The translations under genes and the position numbers were made by a program. This document shows, in pieces, positions 42,011 to 50,471 of a stretch of DNA of 64,000 bases (position 1 is the first letter of the stretch; each line of letters opens with the position of its first letter). The DNA is from Pedobacter cryoconitis (GTDB lineage Bacteria; Bacteroidota; Bacteroidia; Sphingobacteriales; Sphingobacteriaceae), in assembly GCA_019352875.1 (NCBI GenBank), contig JAAAFW010000015.1, positions 186,001 through 250,000 on the forward strand, written 5' to 3'. The notes under the pieces were generated by a model. It did not search any database and was not told the origin of the DNA. It was given only the letters and a program-made list of their open reading frames with translations.

Positions 42011-44386
42011 ATGTTTTTCATTAATCTGAAGATTGCTTTACGTAATCTTAAAAAGAACAAAAGCTTTTCGCTGATGAATATCGGCGGTCTGGCCCTTGGC
42101 ATGACTTGCTGTTTATTGTTATTACTCTACGTGAATTATGAATGGGGATACGATAAACAGTTTAAAGACCTCGACCGCATCTTCATCTCGCGGGTAAATA
42201 TTGACGTTAATGGACAGCTAGCTACCACTATCGCTAATCCGGATAGACTTGCAGGAGCGGCATTACAGACTTTGCCCGGAGTTGAGCAGGCAAGCCGTAT
42301 GGACCTGGGCAGAAATAATAATAAGTTGTTTAGTTATAATCAGGAAAAATATAAACTGGAAGCACCATTTGTAGATCCTTCTTTTCTCCAGATTTTTGAT
42401 CAAAAATATATTCATGGAGATGCTCTGACGGCATTAAGTACACCCAACTCTGTCTTGATTACCGCTTCGACAGCCCAAAAGCTATTTGGTAATCAAAATC
42501 CGATCGGGCAAACCATAAAATATGATGACAGGAGATTATTGAAAGTAACAGCTGTTATTGAAGACTTACCTAAAAACCAAAGCCTTCAATATGATGCACT
42601 GCTAAACTGGACATTTTTTCAACAGGAGCATCCTGAAAGTAGGAATAACAGCTGGGGAGGAATTACCTGCATGACGTTTATAAAATTGAAAGATAAAAAT
42701 CAATTTAATGCTGCAGACGCGGTGTTACGTAAAATGATTGACGCCAATGAGAAAAACACACAGCTTGAAGCTTTTTTATTTCCATTTGCAAAATATCATC
42801 TCTACAATGATTTTGTAAACGGAAAACCCTCAGGCGGAAGGATAGATCAGGTAAAATTATTTTCATTTCTGGCTTTCTGCGTATTGCTCATCGCCAGTAT
42901 CAATTATATGAATCTTTCAACCGCGCGTTCAGAAAAACGCGCCAGAGAAGTGGGGGTAAGAAAAACGTTAGGGTCTACAAGGAAAAGTTTAATGGGGCAG
43001 TTTATGACGGAGTCCCTGTTGTTTTCGGTACTTGCTGCAATACTCGCTTTTGGACTTCTTGAACTGAGCCTTCCATATTTTAACAATTTGCTGGGTATTT
43101 CAATGGAAATAGACTATAGTTCTTATCTTTTTTGGATTACACTGGGCGTTATGGTTATATTAACCGGTGTGCTTGCCGGGAGTTATCCGGCATTCTATCT
43201 ATCGTCATTTACCCCGGTTAATGTTTTAAAAGGGATAACTGGAATTGGGCAGTCTTCTTTACCGGTACGTAAGATCTTAGTGATCCTTCAGTTCAGTCTT
43301 TCCATTTGTATGATCATTTGCGCCATAATTATTTATTCTCAAATTCAGTTTATGCAAAGTAAACCATTGGGTTTTTCTAAGAATAACCTGGTCGAAATGA
43401 GTCTGGAGGGAGAATGGAAAAAACCGGAAAAGCTGGAGCTTTTTAAAACTGAACTTAAAAAATCGGGTGTCGTTATTTCAGCAACAGAGTTTGCACAATC
43501 TTTTACCGCGGATGGACCTATTACAGGTAATTTCAGCTGGCCGGGAAAGCCCGATAACGATCATTCAGTTATAAATTTCAGAAGTATAGGTTATGATTTT
43601 AGTACTACAATTGGTACAGAAATCGTTAGTGGCCGGGATTTTTCTCCTAAGTTTGGTACTGATACCTCTAAATCTGTGTTAATCAACGAGGCGTTGGCCG
43701 AGACAATGGGGCTCAAGTCTCCTGTAGGCACGGTAATTCATTGGGGGGAAGATCCATTGACTATTGTTGGCATCCTTAAAAATTACTCAAATGAAAGCAT
43801 TGGGGCGAAAGTACTTCCCACGTTCTTTTATTATGACGAGAAGATAAGTAAGACCTTAATTATGAGAGTTAATCCAGCTGAGAATTTAAGTGTGGCTGTA
43901 AACAAAATTAAAGAAATCAGCAGCCGCCTAAATCCTGCATATCCATCTGAATTAACGTTTGTTGCCCAGGATTTGCAAGACAAACTAAAAAGTGAACGTC
44001 TGTTAAGTGTCTTATCTAATTTCTTCGGTGGCTTTGCAATATTTATTTCCTGTTTAGGGTTACTTGGACTGGCGCTGTATATGGCAGAGCAGCGAAAAAA
44101 AGAAATCAGTATCAGAAAAGTCCTGGGTGCAGACCTGAAAAGTATTTTAATTCTGTTGAACAAAGATTTTATTAAGCTGGTTATGATCTCTAATGTTGTC
44201 GCGTTTCCAGTAGCTTTTATTTTAGCAAGTCATTGGTTAAAAAGCTATGATTACAAGATTTCAATAGCAGCAGGACCTTTTATTACAGCTGCAATAATGT
44301 CATTAGGAATTGCTTTAATTACGGTAAGTCTGCAGAGTTTTAAAGTGGCGAAGGCAAATGCTGTTGATGCACTGAAATACGAATAG
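42011..44386 (+). CDS. FtsX/MacB-type ABC transporter permease
   Basis: 791 residues with the duplicated Bacteroidota permease plan: TM1 at ~20-42 (NIGGLALGMTCCLLLLLYV), a large MacB periplasmic core, three helices ~285-400 (FSFLAFCVLLIASINYMNLSTARSEKRAREVGVRKTLG), a repeat of TM1/core (KILVILQFSLSICMIICAIIIY), and a final three-helix FtsX domain (EQRKKEISIRKVLGADLKSI). It probably works as a mechanotransmission exporter with an ATPase encoded elsewhere, since none is adjacent. Substrate unknown. Confidence 0.92.
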   Translation: MFFINLKIALRNLKKNKSFSLMNIGGLALGMTCCLLLLLYVNYEWGYDKQFKDLDRIFISRVNIDVNGQLATTIANPDRLAGAALQTLPGVEQASRMDLGRNNNKLFSYNQEKYKLEAPFVDPSFLQIFDQKYIHGDALTALSTPNSVLITASTAQKLFGNQNPIGQTIKYDDRRLLKVTAVIEDLPKNQSLQYDALLNWTFFQQEHPESRNNSWGGITCMTFIKLKDKNQFNAADAVLRKMIDANEKNTQLEAFLFPFAKYHLYNDFVNGKPSGGRIDQVKLFSFLAFCVLLIASINYMNLSTARSEKRAREVGVRKTLGSTRKSLMGQFMTESLLFSVLAAILAFGLLELSLPYFNNLLGISMEIDYSSYLFWITLGVMVILTGVLAGSYPAFYLSSFTPVNVLKGITGIGQSSLPVRKILVILQFSLSICMIICAIIIYSQIQFMQSKPLGFSKNNLVEMSLEGEWKKPEKLELFKTELKKSGVVISATEFAQSFTADGPITGNFSWPGKPDNDHSVINFRSIGYDFSTTIGTEIVSGRDFSPKFGTDTSKSVLINEALAETMGLKSPVGTVIHWGEDPLTIVGILKNYSNESIGAKVLPTFFYYDEKISKTLIMRVNPAENLSVAVNKIKEISSRLNPAYPSELTFVAQDLQDKLKSERLLSVLSNFFGGFAIFISCLGLLGLALYMAEQRKKEISIRKVLGADLKSILILLNKDFIKLVMISNVVAFPVAFILASHWLKSYDYKISIAAGPFITAAIMSLGIALITVSLQSFKVAKANAVDALKYE

Positions 44387-44449
44387 TATAATTTAACAGA
44401 ATTACGCTAATTTAACTGCCTGGTCTCGTTGCTAAAAACCTTTCTGATT

Positions 44450-46096
44450 ATGAGATTTTACTTTTTACTGTTGCTTTCTCTAATGGGTTTGAATTGTTCC
44501 GCTCAGTCGGAACGAGGCGCAGTTGCAGTTGAAATCGATTCCTTATTTAAAACTTATAACCGTACAGATGCGCCCGGTTGTGCAGTATTGGTCGTAAAAG
44601 ATAAGGTCGTGGTCTTTGAAAAAGGCTACGGCATGGCTAACCTCGGGTACAATCTACCTATCGTACCTGCGAGTGTTTTTGATATCGCTTCAGTTTCAAA
44701 ACAATTTACCGGTTACGCTATCGCTAAGCTCATACAGCAGGGTAAGGTTTCTATTGATGATGATATTCATAAATATCTTCCCGAGATCCCTCAATTTGGC
44801 AAAACTATCACTATTGGGCATCTGCTGCACCATACAAGTGGACTGCGTGACTGGCCAAGTGCTTTGCATATAGCCGGGTGGCGGTGGGGCGAAATCTTTA
44901 CCTTCGAAGATATTATGCGCATGGTGAAAAAGCAGCAAGACCTCAATTTTGAGCCCGGCTCCAAATATTCATACTCAAATACCGGTTATAATTTGCTGGC
45001 GGCAATAGTTGAAAAAGTCAGCGGACTTAGTTTCCGTAATTGGATGGCTGCCAATTTATTTAAGCCGCTTGGCATGAATTCATCGCAGGTGGCTGATGAT
45101 CATCAGCTGGTAATTAATAATTTAGCTAGCTCTTATGAAAGTAATGGTGAAGGCTTTAATCAGGTTAACGATGCCCTCACGGCTTATGGTTCCAGTTCTA
45201 TTTATAGCTCAGTTGAGGATCTGGCTAAATGGGTAATTTATTTTCAGCAGGGAATGGCTGATAATGATCCGGTTATTTCGCGGATGCTGGAAGAATCAAA
45301 ATTAACTAATGGTAAAAAAAACAGTTATTGTTATGGTCTAATCCAGGACTCGGTAAATGGCGTGAAAACAATAAGCCATAACGGCGGATGGGCAGCCTAT
45401 AATACTGTTATTGTCAACTATCCGGCTGAGCAATTAGCTGTGATTATTTTAAGCAATGCCGGTGGCTTTCATACCGATCCGTTAGCAGCGGCGGTGGCTG
45501 AACTGTTTTTAAAGGATAAAGCCAAAATGCCGATATTAGAGAAACCGAGCGCGGCACCTCTGCCTGCGGTAAAAGTATCCGATAAAATCTTAAAAAATTA
45601 TGCAGGTACATTTAAGCTTGGTTCGGGCTGGTATGCGACTTTTACACTAGAAAAAGGAGAGTTAATGGTACAGGCAAATGGAGAGGGCAAATTCCCGGTC
45701 GAGGCCAAATCAGATTCATTATTTTGGGTGCCAGCTTATCAATCTTCCTTCACGTTTGTAAACACAAACGGTAAGGCTAATGTAGTAAAATACAAAGGCA
45801 TTATGGCCGAAAGGGTTATTCCCATGAAGCTATCTCCTGAGATGTTAAATGCTTTTACTGGCGTCTTTCATAGCCCGGAATTGGAAACAGACTATGTGCT
45901 GAGTGTAGTGAATAGCAAAATACAAGTACACCATATGCGCCTTGGTGACTTCGATTTAGACGCAGATCTGGTCTCACCGGACCTGTTTACAAGTGAGCTG
46001 GGGGCCATTAAATTTGAGAGAAGCAAAGAAGGAAAAATTAGTGGTTTCAAAATATCCAGCGGCAGGGTGAATAATTTGCGATTTGACAAGCGCTGA
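44450..46096 (+). CDS. Serine beta-lactamase-like hydrolase
   Basis: A 548-residue exported class C beta-lactamase/penicillin-binding-fold protein. The signal peptide ends NCSAQ, or with Cys17 as a possible lipid anchor. The catalytic SxxK is in DIASVSKQFTG (~80-90), the YxN motif in YSYSNTGYN and the third motif as SHNGGW (HxG type). An extra C-terminal DUF3471/lipocalin-like region follows (~390-548). This is the esterase/peptidase branch rather than a true antibiotic beta-lactamase. ATG 44450 is preferred to TTG 44429. Confidence 0.9.
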   Translation: MRFYFLLLLSLMGLNCSAQSERGAVAVEIDSLFKTYNRTDAPGCAVLVVKDKVVVFEKGYGMANLGYNLPIVPASVFDIASVSKQFTGYAIAKLIQQGKVSIDDDIHKYLPEIPQFGKTITIGHLLHHTSGLRDWPSALHIAGWRWGEIFTFEDIMRMVKKQQDLNFEPGSKYSYSNTGYNLLAAIVEKVSGLSFRNWMAANLFKPLGMNSSQVADDHQLVINNLASSYESNGEGFNQVNDALTAYGSSSIYSSVEDLAKWVIYFQQGMADNDPVISRMLEESKLTNGKKNSYCYGLIQDSVNGVKTISHNGGWAAYNTVIVNYPAEQLAVIILSNAGGFHTDPLAAAVAELFLKDKAKMPILEKPSAAPLPAVKVSDKILKNYAGTFKLGSGWYATFTLEKGELMVQANGEGKFPVEAKSDSLFWVPAYQSSFTFVNTNGKANVVKYKGIMAERVIPMKLSPEMLNAFTGVFHSPELETDYVLSVVNSKIQVHHMRLGDFDLDADLVSPDLFTSELGAIKFERSKEGKISGFKISSGRVNNLRFDKR

Positions 46097-46181
46097 GACC
46101 GACGTTAATTAAAGTCGAATTTTCAGTAGATAGGGATTAATCTGGTATAATATTCGTTTTTAAATGCAACTTTGAAGTAAG

Positions 46182-47138
46182 ATGAAGGTGAATGATGGCA
46201 ACCGTAAGCAAAATAACCACTCTACTGCAGATAGATTTAAGTTAGGTGCAGCTATTACAGTACTTGTATTGATAATGGTTGCGGTCATATTATTCAGCAA
46301 GAAAACTGACTACGAGACCGCACTGAATACTTTTCGTAATGACTTGCCGGCAGGCTGCAGTCAAGCTTTTTTAATTTCGGCTAATGGTAAAAAGATCTTA
46401 CTGACTGATGCAGTAATGGGTGAAATAGTGGAAGAGGCTGCCACCAGCGATTCAAGTTTTATTACCGTTTCAACACCTAATGGCGGCACGTGGAGGTTGC
46501 TTCTACCTGATAGCACTGAGGTGTGGTTAAATGCAGGTTCCACTCTTACTTATCCGGTTTCCTTTGCCGGGCAAAAAGAGCGTAGAATTCAGCTGAGTGG
46601 AGAAGCCTATTTTGAGGTTTTCAAAGATAAATCACATCCTTTTACAGTAATTAGCCGTGGACAATTACTCGAAGTACAGGGTACCCATTTTAACATTAGC
46701 GCTTATCAGGAGGACCGCCAGGTTAAAACAACGTTGCTGGAGGGATCTGTAACCATAGCGCCATTAGGTTATGTAGGAGGTCACGAGAATCTTCCAATGC
46801 AGAATCTTGCTGTGACGATGAAGCCCGGGCAGCAATGTGTAAATGACGGTGGGAATTTAAAAGTCGCTATTGTAGATGCAAGTTATGCTGTGGCCTGGAA
46901 GGAGGGACATTTTTTGTTTTATAATGAAAGCATAGAGAGTATTATGGAGAAACTGGCACGTTGGTATGATGTGCAGGTGGTGTATGAAGATTCTTTGCTG
47001 AAGCAAGAAACCCGTAACGTGAATATCAGTAGGTCCGTGAATATCTCCAAAGTACTGAATATAATTGCCGATACCGGGAACATTAGGTTTAAAGTGGAAG
47101 GTAAGACAGTATTTGTATCGCGTAATCAAATCCGGTAA
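46182..47138 (+). CDS. Orphan FecR-like protein lacking the sigma-binding region
   Basis: 318 residues. Only ~19 residues precede the membrane helix (~20-41; LGAAITVLVLIMVAVILFS), whereas the FecR at 35170 has ~75. The periplasmic FecR domain is intact (VSTPNGGTWRLLLPDSTEVWLNAGSTLTYP, LSGEAYFEVFKDKSHPFTVIS, VQGTHFNISAYQED), as is the C-terminal domain (YNESIESIMEKLARWYDVQVVY). No sigma factor lies upstream and no receptor downstream; a decayed glycosidase tail follows. It is either a remnant of a regulatory locus or a shortened protein with another role. Confidence 0.82.
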   Translation: MKVNDGNRKQNNHSTADRFKLGAAITVLVLIMVAVILFSKKTDYETALNTFRNDLPAGCSQAFLISANGKKILLTDAVMGEIVEEAATSDSSFITVSTPNGGTWRLLLPDSTEVWLNAGSTLTYPVSFAGQKERRIQLSGEAYFEVFKDKSHPFTVISRGQLLEVQGTHFNISAYQEDRQVKTTLLEGSVTIAPLGYVGGHENLPMQNLAVTMKPGQQCVNDGGNLKVAIVDASYAVAWKEGHFLFYNESIESIMEKLARWYDVQVVYEDSLLKQETRNVNISRSVNISKVLNIIADTGNIRFKVEGKTVFVSRNQIR

Positions 47139-47193
47139 TCGGTAGTTCCGCCGAATCCGAAACTACCGGAAATCCTACCTGAGCAGATAGATC

Positions 47194-47388
47194 GTCAACG
47201 CAGGTTCTATAAGTTTTAATGTAAAGAGGTTGTTCAACTGTATATAGGTAATAAGACAAATTCGAGACATTGCCATTTGGAATAGGGAAATGAAGCAAGT
47301 TAGTGAGCCAGGTAAATTTGATGTAATGATTGGTAAGGCATCAGACAATGTTTTACTGAAGACCTCTTTGGAGTACAAGGGAAAATAA
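47194..47388 (+). pseudogene. Frameshifted C-terminal remnant of a GH3 glycosidase
   Basis: Two frames join to give a GH3 beta-glucosidase fibronectin-III-like tail. Frame 1 at 47223-47255 reads KEVVQLYIGNKT, the conserved EVVQLY strand; a possible VNAG block precedes it at 47194. Frame 2 from 47260 to 47388 reads IRDIAIWNREMKQVSEPGKF then DVMIGKASDNV, the conserved EPG-F-VMIG end of the family. Around 25 residues between the blocks are missing, and the whole catalytic part is absent. This is a relic of a polysaccharide-degrading locus. Confidence 0.75.
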
Positions 47389-47448
47389 GTGGAATGATAC
47401 CTTTAAAAACTTAGTTATTCAGGATCTGCCTGATAGTGAAAATAGTAA

Positions 47449-47477
47449 AGCCTGCAGCGAAAGTTGCAGGCTTTTTT
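47449..47477 (+). terminator. Rho-independent terminator
   Basis: Perfect stem AGCCTGCA / TGCAGGCT (47449-47456, 47465-47472), an 8-nt loop and six T. It probably served the glycosidase operon whose tail precedes it. Confidence 0.88.
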
Positions 47478-47622
47478 CGTTACAATATTGCTCGCAATAA
47501 ATGTTTTAGATGAGTAGGTTTTTGAACTTGAAATTTTAAATGAAGGACTATCGATAATAGTTAATTATTCTCTTTTAGCTGTTTTAATGGGTTTTTCTAA
47601 TCAGTTTCTAATGTCGTGGTCA

Positions 47623-47689
47623 TGATTTCGTCAAATGCTTGATGAAATCACGAAATTCGTTTGACATAGTCTCTGCAATAATATATTTG
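47623..47689 (+). promoter_or_regulatory. Promoter with upstream palindrome for the secretion operon
   Basis: TTTG (47660-47663), an 18-bp spacer and TATATTTG (47682-47689) match the Bacteroidota -33/-7 promoter very well. Just upstream lies an inverted repeat at 47623-47650 (arms TGATTTCGTCAA and TTGATGAAATCA, one mismatch, 4-bp centre), a likely regulator site. The -7 element ends only 7 bp before the ATG at 47697, so the mRNA would be nearly leaderless. Confidence 0.7.
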
Positions 47690-47696
47690 CGGGCAG

Positions 47697-48047
47697 ATGA
47701 TAGCCGTTTTCAGATGTAGAATTGTGATTTGCTTATTCAGTATGGTGTTGTTTTTGGGTTTTGGCCTTAAAGCAACAGTTTCTATTGGTAAATGGTCAGC
47801 TTTCTATCTGGCAATGGAAGATGAGTCCCTCACTGAAGAAGAAAAGAATACTAAGAATGAGAAATCTGGTAGATCTGCAAAAAAGATGTGGTATGTCGAA
47901 TCGTCGGAAACGGATCAGCTTTGGTCAAAAATTTCCATAGCTAGGGAAGCCCACAATAAGGTCTATCTACTAGCTAAACTCTCTGAGCCCAATATCGCAA
48001 TACCCATTGAGCCGCCAGAAAATGCGGCAGGTTTTCTACACGTATAA
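47697..48047 (+). CDS. Small secreted protein preceding the export genes
   Basis: A 116-residue protein with a hydrophobic N-terminus (CLFSMVLFLGFGLKATV) that looks like a signal peptide or anchor. A charged middle (EDESLTEEEKNTKNEKSGRSAKK) and a proline-rich end follow. I recognise no family. It is the first gene after the promoter at 47660-47689 and lies 53 bp before the ABC membrane protein, so it could be a component, regulator or cargo of that system. ATG 47742 is an alternative start that would leave a normal leader but shorten the hydrophobic segment. Confidence 0.6.
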   Translation: MIAVFRCRIVICLFSMVLFLGFGLKATVSIGKWSAFYLAMEDESLTEEEKNTKNEKSGRSAKKMWYVESSETDQLWSKISIAREAHNKVYLLAKLSEPNIAIPIEPPENAAGFLHV

Positions 48048-48100
48048 AATACGGGTAGGTACTTTTTATTTTCCCTGACACTTAAATTTTAAAGTCTATC

Positions 48101-49108
48101 ATGAACAAAAAACATGATGTGCCAGCGCTTAGGCCCTGGCAACGCCTGGTTGGAATACTCCATTATGAGCGGTCCACCATCAATTACATATTTTTTTACG
48201 CGGTATTAATCGGATTGCTCGGGCTGACACTGCCCTTAGGTACAACGGCAATCTTCAATTTGCTGAGCAATGGTTCAATGTATAGTTCTACCTATATCTT
48301 AATCGGGGTAGTGCTCATCGGAATATTGATCGGTGGTTTGCTGCTCATTGGTCAGCTAACTCTTGTTGAGCTTGTTGAGCAAAAGATATTCGCGAGAACC
48401 GCTCTGGAGTTTGCGTACCGTTTGCCACGTATTAAAAAGTCTGAATTATCAGGCGAATATCCACCGGAACTGGTAAACCGTTTCTTTGATATTCTGACAA
48501 TCCAAAAGGGGCTAGCCAAATTAGTCGTAGAAATGATATCCTCAGCGGTGCTGATCTTTTTCAGTGCTATTTTACTATCCTTTTATCACCCGGTGTATAT
48601 GGCTTTCGGGATTTTTATCACATTGGTACTGGCTATTGTGGTTGCACTTTACTATAAAGACGCTGTGCGGACTAGTATACAGGAGTCCGGGCATAAATAT
48701 GAGGTGGTAGCTTACCTAGAAGATATAGCGGCAAACCTGGATCATTATCGTGGGAACAAAAGCAGAATGAAGGAGGCGATGGACAAGACAGATGATATCA
48801 CTTCCAGATACCTTAAAGCGCGTACCGGTCACTTCAAGGTTTTACGTAAATTTTTTGCGAGCTCTATAGTCATACGGGCGATACTGATGGGTGCCCTGCT
48901 TTTGATGGGCTCTTATTTTGTCATCGACAGACAAATGACCTTCGGTCAGTTTGTGGCGGCTGAAGTGATTGTTGTTCAGATCAGCTATGCGGTAGAAAAA
49001 CTTATGACCAGTATGAATACTGTATTCGATATGGTAACCAGTGCAGAAAAGTTGGCGGTAGTAACCGATATGGAGCTGGAAGACGGACAGGAGGTAAATC
49101 ATGGGTAA
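48101..49108 (+). CDS. ABC exporter transmembrane domain without ATPase domain
   Basis: 335 residues covering just the six-helix type 1 ABC exporter membrane domain (IFFYAVLIGLLGLTLPLGTTAIFN, ILIGVVLIGILIGGLLLIGQLTLVELVEQKIF, LVVEMISSAVLIFFSAILLSFYHP, FITLVLAIVVALYY, IVIRAILMGALLLMGSYFVI). It reaches the linker helix (TSAEKLAVVTDMELEDG), where an ATPase domain would normally begin, and stops there. There is no Walker A, signature or Walker B motif, and no C39 peptidase in front. The stop overlaps the HlyD gene by 8 bp, so the ending is a settled arrangement. An ATPase would have to act in trans. Confidence 0.87.
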   Translation: MNKKHDVPALRPWQRLVGILHYERSTINYIFFYAVLIGLLGLTLPLGTTAIFNLLSNGSMYSSTYILIGVVLIGILIGGLLLIGQLTLVELVEQKIFARTALEFAYRLPRIKKSELSGEYPPELVNRFFDILTIQKGLAKLVVEMISSAVLIFFSAILLSFYHPVYMAFGIFITLVLAIVVALYYKDAVRTSIQESGHKYEVVAYLEDIAANLDHYRGNKSRMKEAMDKTDDITSRYLKARTGHFKVLRKFFASSIVIRAILMGALLLMGSYFVIDRQMTFGQFVAAEVIVVQISYAVEKLMTSMNTVFDMVTSAEKLAVVTDMELEDGQEVNHG

Positions 49109-50462
49109 TCATCGTCAGGTAAACCACCAGGCCAATTGGGAAAACCTTGGAGATAAGACCAGCCAGTCTTTACTGCGCATGCGTAAGGTGCTGGTATTGG
49201 AGAGGATCATGCTGGTTGCATTTTTACTGTCGCTTGGTATTTTATTTCTGCCATGGCGGCAGACTATTCCGGGTAAGGGTACTGTTACCGCTTTAAGACC
49301 CCAGGATAGACCTCAGACTATTCAAAACCAAATTGGGGGTCGAATAGAACGCTGGCATGTTAGTGAAGGGCAAAAGGTGCGGCAAGGCGATACCATATTA
49401 CTGATATCAGAGATTAGTCAATCTTACTTTGATCCTGAGCTTCCGCTCAGATTGAAGGAGCAGCTAAAAGCAAAGCAAGGAAGCGAGGCAGCAGCCAAAC
49501 AAAAAATGCGCGCTACTGAAGATCAGATCGGGGCTCTCGGCCGGGGATTAAAATTTCAGCTGGTGTCAGCAGAAAATAAGGTGAAACAGAGCATTAACTA
49601 TGTTCAAAGCGATAGTGCCGACGTAGAGGCCCTGCGTCAGTTTTATCGCGTCAGTCAATCCCGTTTAGCACGTTACGAACAAGGATTTAAAGATGGTCTG
49701 TTTTCTCTTACTGATATCGAGACCCGTCGTTTGAATGTACAGAACGATAATGCGAAGCTGATTGCGCAGGAGAATAAGCTCAACAGTTCGAAACAGTCAA
49801 TGCTTAATGCACAGATCGAATTGGATAATATCAGAGCTAAATACCAGGAATCCCTGGCTAAGGCGCAATCTGATATGGGAACTGCGCTATCTGGACAGGC
49901 GAGTGCTCAGGGCGATATAGCAAAATTACGCAACGAGATTGCAAATATTGATTTTCGCAGAGGTTTGTATGTGGTTCGTGCCCCTCAGGACGGTTACGTG
50001 ATTAAAACCATGAAAGCGGGTATTGGAGAAAACATTAAAGACGGAGAATCTGTAGCTACACTGCAACCTGAAAATCCTTTGGTGGCGGCAGAAATTTACG
50101 TGAATGCAATGGATGTGCCTCTAATGGAAGAAGGGAGTGAAGTTCGGTTACAATTTGAAGGCTGGCCCTCGGTACAGTTTTCTGGCTGGCCGTCGGTAGC
50201 AGTGGGCACATTTGCCGGCAGGGTATTTTCAATAGATAGAATGGTTAGCGCAAATGGTACTTATCGCGTGCTGGTTAAGCAGATGGTTCCGGTTCCTCAG
50301 ACTGACGAGCCCTGGCCAATTCAGTTAAGACAGGGATCAGGGGTGTTTGGCCGGGTCATTTTAAATTCTGTACCAGTTTGGTATGAGATATGGCGACAAT
50401 TAAATGGTTTCCCTCCGAGTCTGGAGAAAGAGCCAAAAAGTACTGGTAATCAGGGTAAATAG
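49101..50462 (+). CDS. HlyD-family membrane fusion protein
   Basis: A 453-residue periplasmic adaptor of a type I secretion-like system. It has one N-terminal membrane helix (~36-54; IMLVAFLLSLGILFLPW), a lipoyl-like half (GTVTALRPQDRPQTIQNQIGGRIERWHVSEGQKVRQGDTIL), a long alpha-helical hairpin (~120-290), the second lipoyl half (VVRAPQDGYVIKTMKAGIGENIKDGESVATL) and a beta-barrel (VAAEIYVNAMDVPLMEEGSEVRLQFEGWPS). It overlaps the ABC membrane gene and lies 9 bp before the TolC gene. Confidence 0.93.
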   Translation: MGNHRQVNHQANWENLGDKTSQSLLRMRKVLVLERIMLVAFLLSLGILFLPWRQTIPGKGTVTALRPQDRPQTIQNQIGGRIERWHVSEGQKVRQGDTILLISEISQSYFDPELPLRLKEQLKAKQGSEAAAKQKMRATEDQIGALGRGLKFQLVSAENKVKQSINYVQSDSADVEALRQFYRVSQSRLARYEQGFKDGLFSLTDIETRRLNVQNDNAKLIAQENKLNSSKQSMLNAQIELDNIRAKYQESLAKAQSDMGTALSGQASAQGDIAKLRNEIANIDFRRGLYVVRAPQDGYVIKTMKAGIGENIKDGESVATLQPENPLVAAEIYVNAMDVPLMEEGSEVRLQFEGWPSVQFSGWPSVAVGTFAGRVFSIDRMVSANGTYRVLVKQMVPVPQTDEPWPIQLRQGSGVFGRVILNSVPVWYEIWRQLNGFPPSLEKEPKSTGNQGK

Positions 50463-50471
50463 AGGTGTTTT

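Noticed and set aside
44450-46096. True antibiotic-degrading class C beta-lactamase
   Set aside because: The third motif is HNGG rather than KTG and a long extra C-terminal domain is present, as in esterase/peptidase members of the family.
48101-49108. Sequencing frameshift as the reason for the missing ATPase domain
   Set aside because: The HlyD gene begins within the last codons of the ABC membrane gene in another frame and is intact, leaving no room for ATPase sequence downstream.
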